From Mariannaea sp. PMI_226 (taxonomy: Eukaryota; Ascomycota; Sordariomycetes; Hypocreales; Nectriaceae): a stretch of 64,000 nt of DNA. Each line of letters begins with the position of its first letter. Position 1 is the first letter of the stretch. The position numbers were made by a program, and so were the translations under genes. Shown here in pieces: positions 1 through 9,198 of the stretch. The notes beneath the pieces are model-generated. The model was not told the origin of the DNA. It saw nothing but the letters and a program-made list of their open reading frames with translations, and did not search any database. The stretch is taken from NCBI GenBank assembly GCA_024336345.1, contig JANFOG010000006.1:1240001-1304000 (forward strand), written 5' to 3'.

Positions 1-1491
1 TTGCATGCAGCTACCTTGGCAGATAGTGCAGAGCTCGTTCATCTGTTACTTTCTCAACCAGCAGTAGATCCGTATCTACGAGATGATACTCTCTTCACCG
101 CTGCTGGCTTTGCTGTGAAATGCGGCCGCAACAAGGCTCTATCCGCCTTCGTCTCCGCAGGCCTCGCCTCCCAACGAGGTCAGGATGCTGGTAGGCGTAC
201 ATGTCTTGGCATAGTTTTGAACTCCATATACCCAAACCTAAAAACCGCTGAGATTCTTATCAATGACGAATTCTTGGATCTCAATGAGAGTTCTAATCGA
301 AGACATGCCTTTGACCTTCCTCTCCATATTGCCGCTCGGAGAGGATTGATTGAGATCGTAAAGCTTCTATTGTCCAGTGGGCGTGTCGATCTCAACACAG
401 CAGATCAGTGCGGCCGACGAGCCCTTCATCATGCATGCGAATACGGGCATGATTCTGTGGTTGAGTTACTCCTTCCTGTCATTGATGACCTCAATGCCAA
501 AGATCATGATGGGACAACACCATTTCAATATGCCACCAGGGGAAGGCATTGGGGCGTCATCAAGCTGCTTTTTGAGAAGGGAGCTGATATGGAGTTAGAT
601 GATGATGACAGTCAGACATTGCTATCATTAGCCACACAGAATGAGCATGAAGCGATTATCAAGGCGCTTATCGAAGAGAGAACCAATATTGAGTCAAATG
701 ATGACTACAATGGGATGTCGCTGTCGTTTGCACGGCGCGGGCAGTGGGACGTCGTCAAGCAGCTTCTCGCGAGCAACGAAGTCGATGCTAACTGGAAGGA
801 TGACTACAATCGGACAGTCCTATCGTACGCCGCGGAGAGGGGGGCCGACTCTATTATCCAGCAGCTTCTCGAGATCAATGAAGTGGATACTAACTCAGAG
901 GATGACAATGACTGGACTGCGCTTTCATACGCCGCCGCGAGAGGACATTGGACTGCTGTTAAACTGCTTACTAACAAAGGAACAAATGTTGAATTAAATA
1001 CCGAGAAGGGATGCATGCCGCTATTGCTGGCCGCACAAAATGGGCACAGTGCGGTCGTCACCCTGCTTATTGAAGCGGGAGCCAATATTGAGTCAAATGA
1101 TAGCGACGGTCGGACTTCACTATTATTTGCTATACAAAATGGGCATGAGGCGGTCGTCAATCTGCTTATCAACAAGGGAGCCAATATTGAGTCAAAAGAT
1201 ATGAATGGTCAGACGGCGATATTCTATGCCGCCGCGAGGGGTCACTGGGGTGTCGTTAAGCTACTTGTCGAGAAGGGAGCTATTGTCGGAGTAAGTGCTA
1301 AGAATGGTAGGACGCCGCTATTTGTGGCCGTACAACATAGGCATATGGCAATCGTCGAGCTGCTTCTCGCAACAGGCAGAGTTGACATTGGTGCGAAAGA
1401 TAACTATGGTCGGACGGCGCTATCATATGCCACCGAGAGACAGGACCACTTTATCATCAGTCTTCTGCGAGAGCAACAAATTCGATCCTAA
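1..1491 (+). CDS. Ankyrin-repeat protein, 3' part only (5' end outside window)
   Basis: The frame is open from the first base and has no convincing start, so the gene enters from the left edge. About 496 residues are visible, nearly all ankyrin repeats of the form G-x-TAL-x-x-A-x-x-x-GH-x-x-VVKLLL-x-x-GA-x-(I/V)-E. Units from about base 900 on are close copies at the DNA level; for example GGAGCCAATATTGAGTCAAA recurs almost unchanged near 1078 and 1178. Ankyrin arrays bind proteins. In filamentous fungi, arrays of near-identical units are common at the C-terminus of NACHT/NB-ARC (NLR-like) proteins, but the N-terminal part that would decide this is not in the window. The stop at 1489-1491 looks secondary, because repeat-like sequence continues after it in another frame. 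The ankyrin call is secure; the full architecture is unknown. Confidence 0.85.
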   Translation: MHAATLADSAELVHLLLSQPAVDPYLRDDTLFTAAGFAVKCGRNKALSAFVSAGLASQRGQDAGRRTCLGIVLNSIYPNLKTAEILINDEFLDLNESSNRRHAFDLPLHIAARRGLIEIVKLLLSSGRVDLNTADQCGRRALHHACEYGHDSVVELLLPVIDDLNAKDHDGTTPFQYATRGRHWGVIKLLFEKGADMELDDDDSQTLLSLATQNEHEAIIKALIEERTNIESNDDYNGMSLSFARRGQWDVVKQLLASNEVDANWKDDYNRTVLSYAAERGADSIIQQLLEINEVDTNSEDDNDWTALSYAAARGHWTAVKLLTNKGTNVELNTEKGCMPLLLAAQNGHSAVVTLLIEAGANIESNDSDGRTSLLFAIQNGHEAVVNLLINKGANIESKDMNGQTAIFYAAARGHWGVVKLLVEKGAIVGVSAKNGRTPLFVAVQHRHMAIVELLLATGRVDIGAKDNYGRTALSYATERQDHFIISLLREQQIRS

Positions 1492-1545
1492 CTGAGAGCT
1501 CGAAGGATAACTGTAACCAGAGGGCGCTATCATACTAGTAATAAC
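1471..1545 (+). pseudogene. Decayed extra ankyrin repeat after the stop codon
   Basis: The stretch GAGAGCAACAAATTCGATCC and the following bases to about 1540 align by eye with intact upstream units at about 770-830 and 1395-1430 (the GATAACTATGG / GCGCTATCATA segments). It is one base out of frame with the ankyrin ORF and is broken by stops. The simplest reading is a small insertion near 1466-1472 that shifted the frame and truncated the protein. Confidence 0.6.
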
Positions 1546-2285
1546 AGAAATGATTCATCTCTTCTTTCGCTTTAAGTCTGTTTGATTATGTTTCCTCTTC
1601 CGTTCCCTTCCTTCAGATTTGTAAGTAAATTGTTTACATTTCGTGGCCTTCTTACTTGCGGCTTTTAGGTAGTGTGTAAGAATATGTGTTGAAGCGGCTC
1701 ATGGTCAATGATGTGACTGGAACAGCTTTCTAATAGTCCACCTGTCCCTTCCTCTGCTGCACACACTATCTCGTGTGAGCCCCCCAGGACGTCGTACAGC
1801 ACCCTACTTACAGCATGTAAGTAACCACTACACGCGCATCTTAGTTCCAGCAATCCTCGGGCCAACTCCTAGGTTGAGCAATCTCTACATTGGGACACCC
1901 ACTTGTAAGACTACCAGGCAGCGTGCAAGTGCGAGTGCGAGACACTTTAGTATGTAGAACTTAGGAATCATAATACTCATCGAACTGTACACATATAAGT
2001 TATCTCATTTATTCAAGACATTTTAAACCCTTCAGATAAACACTAAGAGATCACAGTGGTACTCCATCATATATATCCTTTTTCCAAGTGCTAAGTTATG
2101 CAATAGTTACCTGGTCTTCATTCCTATACATATCTACCTTTGCCGTGGTCCATGCTGGCGGCTACCAAGTATACGGCCAGTACCAATCCCTCCTTCCAAT
2201 AAACGCCAAACTAATCCATTTCATGCTAATCAGGTTTTCATCCAAGTAAACCAAATAAAATATAAACCAGTCAACCAGTTATTCT
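1546..2285. other. Intergenic, no gene seen
   Basis: AT-leaning sequence between the ankyrin gene and the 3' end of CDC16. Short ORFs on both strands look random. I see no RNA gene or repeat. Confidence 0.6.
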
Positions 2286-4219
2286 TCACTCAGGACCGCT
2301 CATGTCCATCATACTCTCCCCTCGAACGCCGTCATCATCATCGTCGTCATCTTGCAACACTGTCATCCGTCGAGACCGTCCCACTCTGCCTTTGCCCTTT
2401 TCCATCATGTGCCCTCGCCCCGCTGTTCGTCTTTTGCCATTTACTTTCATGGAAGCCTCTATTTTCTTCTGGCCCAGCTGCTGCTCGAATTCAGCCAAGT
2501 CTTCTGCTTCCGACTCCGCTGCCCCGTCGATTAGTGCAGTCTCTTCCAAAGCCTTGTTCAATAGTTCCGTGGCGATGCTGTCCTGCGGGCTGATAGCCAA
2601 CGCCTCGTGAAGTACCACCACGGCTTCTGCTGGCTTGTTTTGCTCCATTAAGATCAGCCCCTTCGCGCTGAATATAGCTGCGTCTTTGCCCCCCTGGCGC
2701 AGCACTTCGTCAAACTCCGCCAGTGCTCTGTTAAAGTGGCGGAGTCGTCGGAAAGCATGTCCCAGATTCGTTCGAGCAGGCAACCACGATGACGGCTCAC
2801 TGTCCATTTCATCGGCAACCTTGAGCGCGGCAGTAAAGTACTGAATGGCCTCTTTGGGACGGTCCTGGTGGTACTTGACGATGCCCATCTCATTCAATAG
2901 CAGCGGATCGGTCTTGCAAAGGCCGTATGCCGTCTTCAAAAACTCCTCTGCAAGCGTCATGTTGTTCAATGCGTGGTTCTGCATCCCCAGGAACACCTGT
3001 GGCAAGTGCGTGCCCATAAAGAGTCTGGCTGCCGTAGAATAAGCTGAGATGGCCTGGTCATGCTCCCCCTCCGCAGCAAACGTATGCGCGAATCCAATCC
3101 ATGCCGGCCCAAAGTGCGCATCCATCATGCTCGCCTTGCTAAAGTATCTTCGTGCTTCGGCAATCTTGTCAATAGAGAAATAGTAAATACCCACAGCCAG
3201 CCAAGAGCAAGCCTCCTCGGGATGACTGTCAGCCAGGTCATGCGCCACTAAAAATAACAAATTCTTCATCTTCAGCTCAAACAAGCAGGCAAGATGAACC
3301 GGGTATACGCTAAAGTTGTACTTGTCATCTTGCAGGATCGCATTTGTTATGGCTAAGGCATCTCGGTATCGGCATTGTGTATATAAAAGGTCTGCTCGGG
3401 CAAGCTGAAGATCGGGATTCGACGCTAGATGGTAATGCGTCGATAGCGAGTCGTAGGCTGTCTCAAACGCCGCAGGGTTACGGTACTTGGACAATCTCGT
3501 AGTGTACAGCATTTTGGTAAAGTCGGCCGCTTCTTGAGAGGACGACAAGTCTCCCGAGACATGAATGGAATCAAAATCCAGGCTTTCTAAAAACTGCCAC
3601 TCTTCATCAGGCGATAGCAACGAATTCTTCATGAGCTGCTGGAACGCCTCAAAGCACTGGACATCGATTCGTACGGCATCCTTATAACACTCCTTTGCAC
3701 GGTCAAAGGCATTCTGCTTCGCATAGCAGATGCCTCGGAGATAGCACATAGCTGCCTCGTAGCGACGGTTAGTCACCTCCTCGTCAGCAGCATCATCTCG
3801 TCGTCGACCATGGCGCAGTTGTGTCTTGCGTTTATTGCTGCCGGCACCATTAGTGATGAGGTGTGTCGGGTTGCGATCGCCGAGAACACCAAGCGCTTCA
3901 TCAAAGCGCGACTGTTTTATGAGACAGTGGCCAGCGAGATATCGACATGATGGGTTTCTAGCTACGAGGTCCCGACTGGAGAGGAAGGCTTGCGCGCGTG
4001 TGTAGTTGCCGGTCGCGAAATGTACTTGGGCGAGCCAAAATGCGTCATTATCATTATCTGCGGCGACACTATTGTCAGTTTCATATACATTTACATGTGG
4101 CTGAGGAGCGTATGCAACTGACTCGTCAAGGCGAGCAGCTTGTCGCCGATGAAGATAGCCGACTCGTACTGAGCCTTGTTGAGGGCATCTTGCCTCCACT
4201 CCCTCAGGAACTTCTCCAT
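2286..4219 (-). CDS. CDC16: Anaphase-promoting complex TPR subunit Cdc16/Cut9 (APC6)
   Basis: Scaffold TPR subunit of the APC/C ubiquitin ligase, which acts in the nucleus to drive anaphase and mitotic exit. Two exons: 4219-4123 and 4057-2286, with a 65-bp intron (GTCAGT..CAG); the product is 622 residues. The start at 4219 (MEKFLREWRQDALNKAQYES) was chosen because it restores the conserved N-terminal helix, like the LRLWRHDAL segment of fission-yeast Cut9, and joins in phase to NDNDAFWLAQVHFATGNY. At least ten TPR-like helix pairs follow, with family motifs CRYLAGHCLIKQ and GPAWIGFAHTFAAEGEHDQA. The C-terminus is basic (KGKGRVGRSRRM), followed by an Asp run. It is divergent from HIS3 across about 560 bp. 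Family identity is secure; the exact start is likely but could lie further upstream. Confidence 0.9.
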
Positions 4220-4781
4220 GTCTCCTCAAGCTCTACTCAAAGCATCAGCTAGGTGAGGTAATCCAGAAAGTTGCGGCGTATGATGTGTGCTTGCCAACAC
4301 AAAGGGACGATGTCGAATAAGAGCTGAGTTAATGTGTGTAGGTACGTTGTAGGAGCAGCGACCATCCCACCTCAAAAGTCAACACTACCTAATTGTTGTT
4401 CCAAGCGCGGTCAGGCCTTAGGCGCGTTAATCGGCAACGCTACATATTTGGGGTGTGTTATCGAGCCGTCGCCGGGTGTGGCCACAGCAAATAGCGGGGT
4501 AGCTTTAGACTCTTCAGTGCACTTGCCCCTCCAGTTACAGCGATCATGACCTCCTACCAGCCTGTCGACTGAGAACCAAAAAAAAAAAAATAAAAGAAAA
4601 AACCGGCCAGCGTATCAGAGGGCCACGATTTGCCACAGCCGATACAGGAGCCACTTGAATCAACGAGCTACCTGGACGGAGTACTCTGTACCGTACGCTC
4701 TTTGCTCTTCTTATCCCTCCCTCTTTGAATTTTCCACTCAATTGCATTTTCCTCAAAGCCGTCTCCTCGCTTTTCCTCACA
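4220..4781. promoter_or_regulatory. Divergent promoter region, CDC16 / HIS3
   Basis: A 562-bp gap between two start codons that face away from each other. It contains an A-run near 4578 and CT-rich sequence just before HIS3. I found no exact TGACTCA general-control site; the nearest match is TGAGTTA near 4325. Confidence 0.5.
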
Positions 4782-5534
4782 ATGGCCACTTCTCACCCTC
4801 CTCGCTGGGCCGCTCTCGCCCGTGACACCAATGAGACCAAGATCCAACTTGCCATCAACCTCGACGGCGGCAACTTTCCCCCAGACACCGATGCCCGCCT
4901 CCTCGATGGCGGTGACGGCCACGCCTCCCAGGCCAGCAAGTCGCAACAAATTGCCATTGATACCGGCATTGGCTTCCTTGACCACATGCTTCATGCCCTA
5001 GCCAAGCATGCCAACTGGAGTCTGGCCATCAAGTGCCAGGGCGATCTTCACAGTTCCGTCACCCTCTCCTCCGATACTCGGCCTTCACATGTGCAGTCCA
5101 GCTAACAATGAACCCGTGCAGTTGACGACCACCACACCGCTGAGGATGTCTGTATCGCTCTTGGTGTTGCCTTCGCCAAAGCCCTCGGCACTCCCGCTGG
5201 TCTCGCCCGTTACGGCTATGCATACGCTCCCCTCGATGAGGCCCTGTCCCGAGCCGTCATCGATCTCTCCAACCGCCCTTACTGTGTAGTAGATCTCGGC
5301 CTTAAGCGCGAGTTTCTCGGCAAGTTGAGCTGCGAGATGGTTCCCCACTGCTTCCAGAGCTTTGCCCAGGGCGCCCGCGTTACCCTCCATGTCCACTGTC
5401 TCCACGGTGACAACGACCATCACCGCGCTGAGAGCGCCTTCAAGGCTCTTGCCGTTGCTACGAAAATGGCCTGCTCACGAGTTGCCGGCAAGGAAGGCGA
5501 AGTGCCCAGCACCAAGGGTACTTTGACTGCTTAG
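4782..5534 (+). CDS. HIS3: Imidazoleglycerol-phosphate dehydratase
   Basis: Catalyses the sixth step of histidine synthesis: imidazole-glycerol phosphate to imidazole-acetol phosphate plus water. Exons 4782-5052 and 5122-5534 give 227 residues, the normal fungal length. The start has a good context (CACAATGGCC). Metal-binding His/Glu motifs are present in order: [15 protein letters not shown], then [14 protein letters not shown], then [15 protein letters not shown] near the C-terminus. The 69-bp intron splits the [12 protein letters not shown] block (CACA|GTTCCG ... GTGCAG|TTGACG). Joining at those points restores the invariant motif exactly. The donor GTTCCG is weak. The gene converges on ARG7, with about 300 bp between the stops. 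Confidence 0.96.
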
Positions 5535-5832
5535 AGGAGATACATAAGATGAACTTTTTTTTTGGAGTTTAAGGGGTTTGAATAAACTTTTGTTTGGGAT
5601 AAGGTGAAATGAGAAAACTGAAGGAAGGGATAAACTATTAGACATGAAATTCAAGATCTAGCGGCTCCAATACAGTATTGCGAAAGATTCAGACTCTTCT
5701 GTGACACACAAGTCTCACGTTTATTACAAGATCAAAATTGAGATGAATGACATATCAATCATCGAGTCTAAGCATTATTTAATCCTTTTTTTTTTTTGCT
5801 TTCGCTTCCTCCTGTAACCAAGATAAGACCGT

Positions 5833-7243
5833 TTACGTTCGATAGTCACCGTTAATGGTAACATAGTCGTGGCTGAAATCGCACGTCCAATGCACAGCTG
5901 ACTTCTCACCAGTGCCAAGTCGCACCAAGATTTCCAAGTCCTCCATTGCCAAAATTTCACTTGCTCGCTCCTCATTGACCTGCTCGGGCTCGCCATTAAC
6001 AAGGAGCTTGAGCTCAGGGGAGCCGTCAGTGGGGATGAAGGAGACGCTGGTATACTCAGGAGCGATTTCAGGAACCTCGTTGATCGGCTGGCCAGGAGGA
6101 GAGATCAGAGCATAGCCAGCAGCACACAAGATTCGTCCCCAGTTCGCATCCTTGCCATAAAGCGCAGTCTTGACAAGCGGCGAAGTGGCAATGGTTCGAG
6201 CCACCTGGCGGGCGGCTTCCTCAGAGGCACTGTCAACAACACGGATAGTCACAAACTTGGTAGCACCCTCGCCATCACGGACAATGTACTTGGCCAGGTC
6301 GGCGGAAAACTCAGTCAAGAGCTCTCGGAAGGACTCATAGTCAGCGGATTGCTCAGAGGCAACCTCCTTGCCACCAGCTGCACCATTGGCAAGCAGAGCA
6401 ACAGTGTCATTAGTAGAGCTGTCACCATCAATGGTGATGGCGTTGAAGGAGCGGTCAACAGCATGGCGGAGGACCTTGGGCATGATGCCTGGGGCGATGG
6501 GAGCATCGGTAGCGAGGACTGTGAGCAGGGTAGCCATGTTGGGAGCAATCATACCCGCACCCTTTGTCATACCAGCAATACGATACTCAACACCAGGTGA
6601 TGAAGGAAGCTCAAAAGATCTAGACATGAGCTTGGGGAAGGTATCTGTGGTGCAGATAGCCTTGGCGCAGTTCAGCCAATGCTTGTGTGAGTCGCCGGCC
6701 TGATGGCAGGCAACGGGGATGTGATCAATGATCTTCTGGATAGGTAGCCTGGAGGGATATTAGAGGAACGAATTTCTACGAGTCAATTGGACTCAATTGA
6801 ATCACAAACCTTTGTCCAATGACGCCAGTGCTCATGACCAATGTCGAGTCCTCAGCACCAATCCTCTGGTCGGTGGTGTGTGCCATGTTGGTGGCATCCT
6901 CAAGACCTCCGGTGCCGGTGACGGCATTCGCATTGCCCGAGTTTATGACAACGCTTCGCAAGCCAGCATTGGCCTTTTTCTCAAGCAGCCTGCGGCTGAA
7001 GGTGACAGGAGCAGCCTGGAATTTGTTCTTGGTAAAGACACCAGCAGCAGAACAGGGGCGGTCTGAGGAGATGATGGCGAGATCAGGTTTGCTGGTGTTC
7101 CCCGGCTTCACACCGACAAAGACGCCCGAAGCAACGAAACCCTTGGGATAAAGACCTGCTGTTGGCACGTATTTGACCTTGGAGGCTGGGATGGCAGTAC
7201 CACCAAGCGTCACCGCCGATGAGTAAGCCCGCGAGAACTTCAT
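5833..7243 (-). CDS. ARG7: Arginine biosynthesis bifunctional protein ArgJ (glutamate N-acetyltransferase / acetylglutamate synthase)
   Basis: Mitochondrial enzyme of the ornithine cycle. It moves the acetyl group from N-acetylornithine to glutamate and can also make acetylglutamate from acetyl-CoA. Exons 7243-6810 and 6748-5833 give 449 residues. The N-terminus ([15 protein letters not shown]) is a basic, hydroxylated presequence. The autocleavage motif [14 protein letters not shown] is intact; by family knowledge the chain is cut before Thr218 to give alpha and beta subunits, and that Thr is the nucleophile. Other family signatures are [10 protein letters not shown] and the C-terminal [11 protein letters not shown] perfect TGACTCA lies 187 bp upstream of the ATG, which suggests Gcn4/Cpc1 control. 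The start and intron are well supported. Confidence 0.95.
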
Positions 7244-7429
7244 GGCTGCGTTACTCTGATTTCTGGTGTTTGTTTATTTTGCAGGCGGCAACTCACGAGA
7301 ACAAACGTTTTGAGTTTTTGAACCATGAAGCTCTTTCTGTTCCAGTGAGCGATACCGCTATGTCCTGCATTGTACTGAGCTACATAGGTACACTGGGTGG
7401 GTTTTCTTGGCTGTGGCAACTGTGGCTAG

Positions 7430-7436
7430 TGACTCA
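7430..7436 (+). promoter_or_regulatory. Putative Gcn4/Cpc1 (general amino-acid control) site
   Basis: TGACTCA, the exact palindromic consensus for Gcn4/Cpc1, sits 187 bp upstream of the ARG7 start codon. The motif and its position are read from the sequence; function is inferred from the known control of arginine genes. Confidence 0.6.
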
Positions 7437-7947
7437 GCCCAACGGAGCCAACAAGGAAGATCAAAAGACTCATCATCTCAAGTTGCTGAAGAGTCTCACG
7501 ACTTGAACCGAGGCAGGAGAGGATTACATAGGTGGAATTGTGTGACTTGTTCGCAAATCATGCTCTGTCCATTCATAAGTGTGACTGAAATTCATGAGAA
7601 GCTCAGCCGTCCAAGTAGGTTCTATGATATAAGATTCTCCGTCACACTGCCAACGTCATATTTATCATATCACCACTGCAGGTATTGACCAACAGGCATC
7701 TAGCTGGTACTTCCCTTCTGTGCGATTCTGGGAATGTCCAACTTTAATACATACGTTAATTATTTGCTATGTACTTTCTCGCGTGCGCAGGACCACATAA
7801 AAATCTTGTGTGCATAACTACGGCGTACGGAATTCCGTGATTCGTGATTGCCTGGCTCAGCCGCACAAACAGCTCTAGGCTCCACTGTGGTGCCCCCGAA
7901 AGCTTTCTCTTGCTGGTGCCTTTGGGGGGCTGGTGCCTGGAAACACT

Positions 7948-7955
7948 AACCCTAA
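7948..7955 (+). promoter_or_regulatory. AACCCTAA box upstream of the U4 snRNA gene
   Basis: AACCCTAA lies 90 bp upstream of a TATA box and 147 bp upstream of the predicted U4 5' end. Telomere-like boxes of this type bind Tbf1-family factors and are known in yeast snoRNA and ribosome-biogenesis promoters. The site is seen; its role here is inferred. Confidence 0.45.
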
Positions 7956-8037
7956 TTTGGTCTCAGCCTGCCCTCAACCGAAATTACTTTAGGTAAGCAA
8001 GACACGGCTGGCCCGTGCGAGAGTGATCCTCTTCCTC

Positions 8038-8045
8038 TATAAAAG
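8038..8045 (+). promoter_or_regulatory. TATA box of the U4 snRNA gene
   Basis: TATAAAAG lies 57 bp upstream of the predicted U4 5' end, a spacing that fits a fungal polymerase II snRNA promoter. A pyrimidine-rich stretch follows it. Confidence 0.6.
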
Positions 8046-8094
8046 AGAGCCTCTGCTCCCTCTCTTTCAGTCTTCTTTTTTTCCTTTCTTCTCC

Positions 8095-8219
8095 ATCCAA
8101 GTGCTAGGGCGTTTTCCTTGTCCGTGAAGCGATAAGCTGAGACAGGAATTTTGCTAGTTGAAAACTAAATTCAAACCGCTCCTCACTGGGTTCGCCCGGT
8201 GAGGGAATTTTTGGACCTT
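8095..8219 (+). ncRNA. U4: U4 spliceosomal snRNA
   Basis: U4 pairs with U6 in the U4/U6.U5 tri-snRNP and holds U6 inactive until spliceosome activation. All U4 landmarks appear in order. The 5' end ATCCAAGTGCTAGGGC is the U6-pairing stem II strand (yeast U4 also begins AUCC..UGC). The 5' stem-loop at 8116-8146 has a full Snu13/15.5K k-turn: lower stem CCTTGTC/GACAGG with one bulged T, internal loop CGTGA opposite GA, then stem AGC/GCT with loop GATAA. The stem I strand TTTTGCTAGTTGAAAACT at 8149-8166 nearly matches yeast U4 TTTTGCTGGTTGAAA. A 10-bp hairpin (8181-8190 with 8195-8204, loop TTCG) precedes the Sm site AATTTTTGG at 8206-8214. The length of about 125 nt is normal for fungi. The 3' end is approximate. 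Confidence 0.92.
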
Positions 8220-9198
8220 CTTTTTCCCCTGTGGGAGTTTTCTTTCATTGCGATACGATCCCTTGTGGATTGGCGCGAAGAAGGATGTGAGATACAACCA
8301 GGCGTGCAAAGGTGGCATATATCAGCGTCGCCGCCTTGGATTGCAATATTCATATGCATGTGTATGGATTTCTAGCTAGTAGAGCCGCGGAAAAGAGATA
8401 CTGCAGACGTTGAGCATACAGTGAACTCGAGCCTATGAAAGCGACTTGGGATCATTTTTTTGAACATGCGGCTCTATCGATATTCATCTGAAAGATGTCC
8501 AACAACTGCCGACAATAAAGTTACCCACCGTACACCACAAACAAGGCTAAAAGCCCATATTATAGAGCTGCACGTAGACTCTGTCGAAACTATTCCGTAC
8601 ACCATATGCTTCTCTTCCTGCATCCCAAGCTTGAAGTAATGCTCCTCAAAATTCCTAAACACACCCATACATATATCCATCCCTAATAATCGTCACACTC
8701 AAGCCTACTACGTATTCAATTAACATGTGTTTACCTCTCCCTCTCAATCTCTCCAGTGAGGTCACGGCCCAGGATTTGGCCCAAAGTCTCACTAGCGCGG
8801 GGCACTTCCCCATGTCAGATGCCAGTGTGAGTGTGCGTGCGGCCCAAATCATTATTTTCCAGTGACTCAAAGACTGGTCTCCAATCGAACGTCCCTCCTC
8901 ACGACTTCCTACCGCTACCACTACCACTATTGCTGCACCTCCTCTTCGAGGCCTGAACGCACGATATATTTACGAGACAGTTTATTTACAAGTCGATGGT
9001 TTCCGACACAATAGTTTTGGAATAACAGCTCTTCCTGTTAGCACCCCTCTTGCGCCCAATCAAACAAACCCCCGCCGTATTTTTCTCCCCGTTGTGTGCC
9101 CCGCGCCGCGAACAAGCGCAACTCCAAGTCCTCGATACATATACACAAAGAAAAAAAGGAAACAAGCTCCCACGGGCCTCGCCCAAGAAAACTCCGTC
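8220..9198. other. Intergenic region between U4 and GCD2
   Basis: The promoter and leader of GCD2 lie here. Apart from the U4 3' flank I see no RNA gene, repeat or convincing ORF. Confidence 0.5.

Larger units (their letters stand above)
7244..8037. other. Intergenic region upstream of ARG7 and of the U4 gene
   Basis: It holds the Cpc1-like site and an AACCCTAA box, both listed separately. No protein gene is evident; short ORFs such as the one starting near 7219 overlap the ARG7 start antisense and look spurious. Confidence 0.5.
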
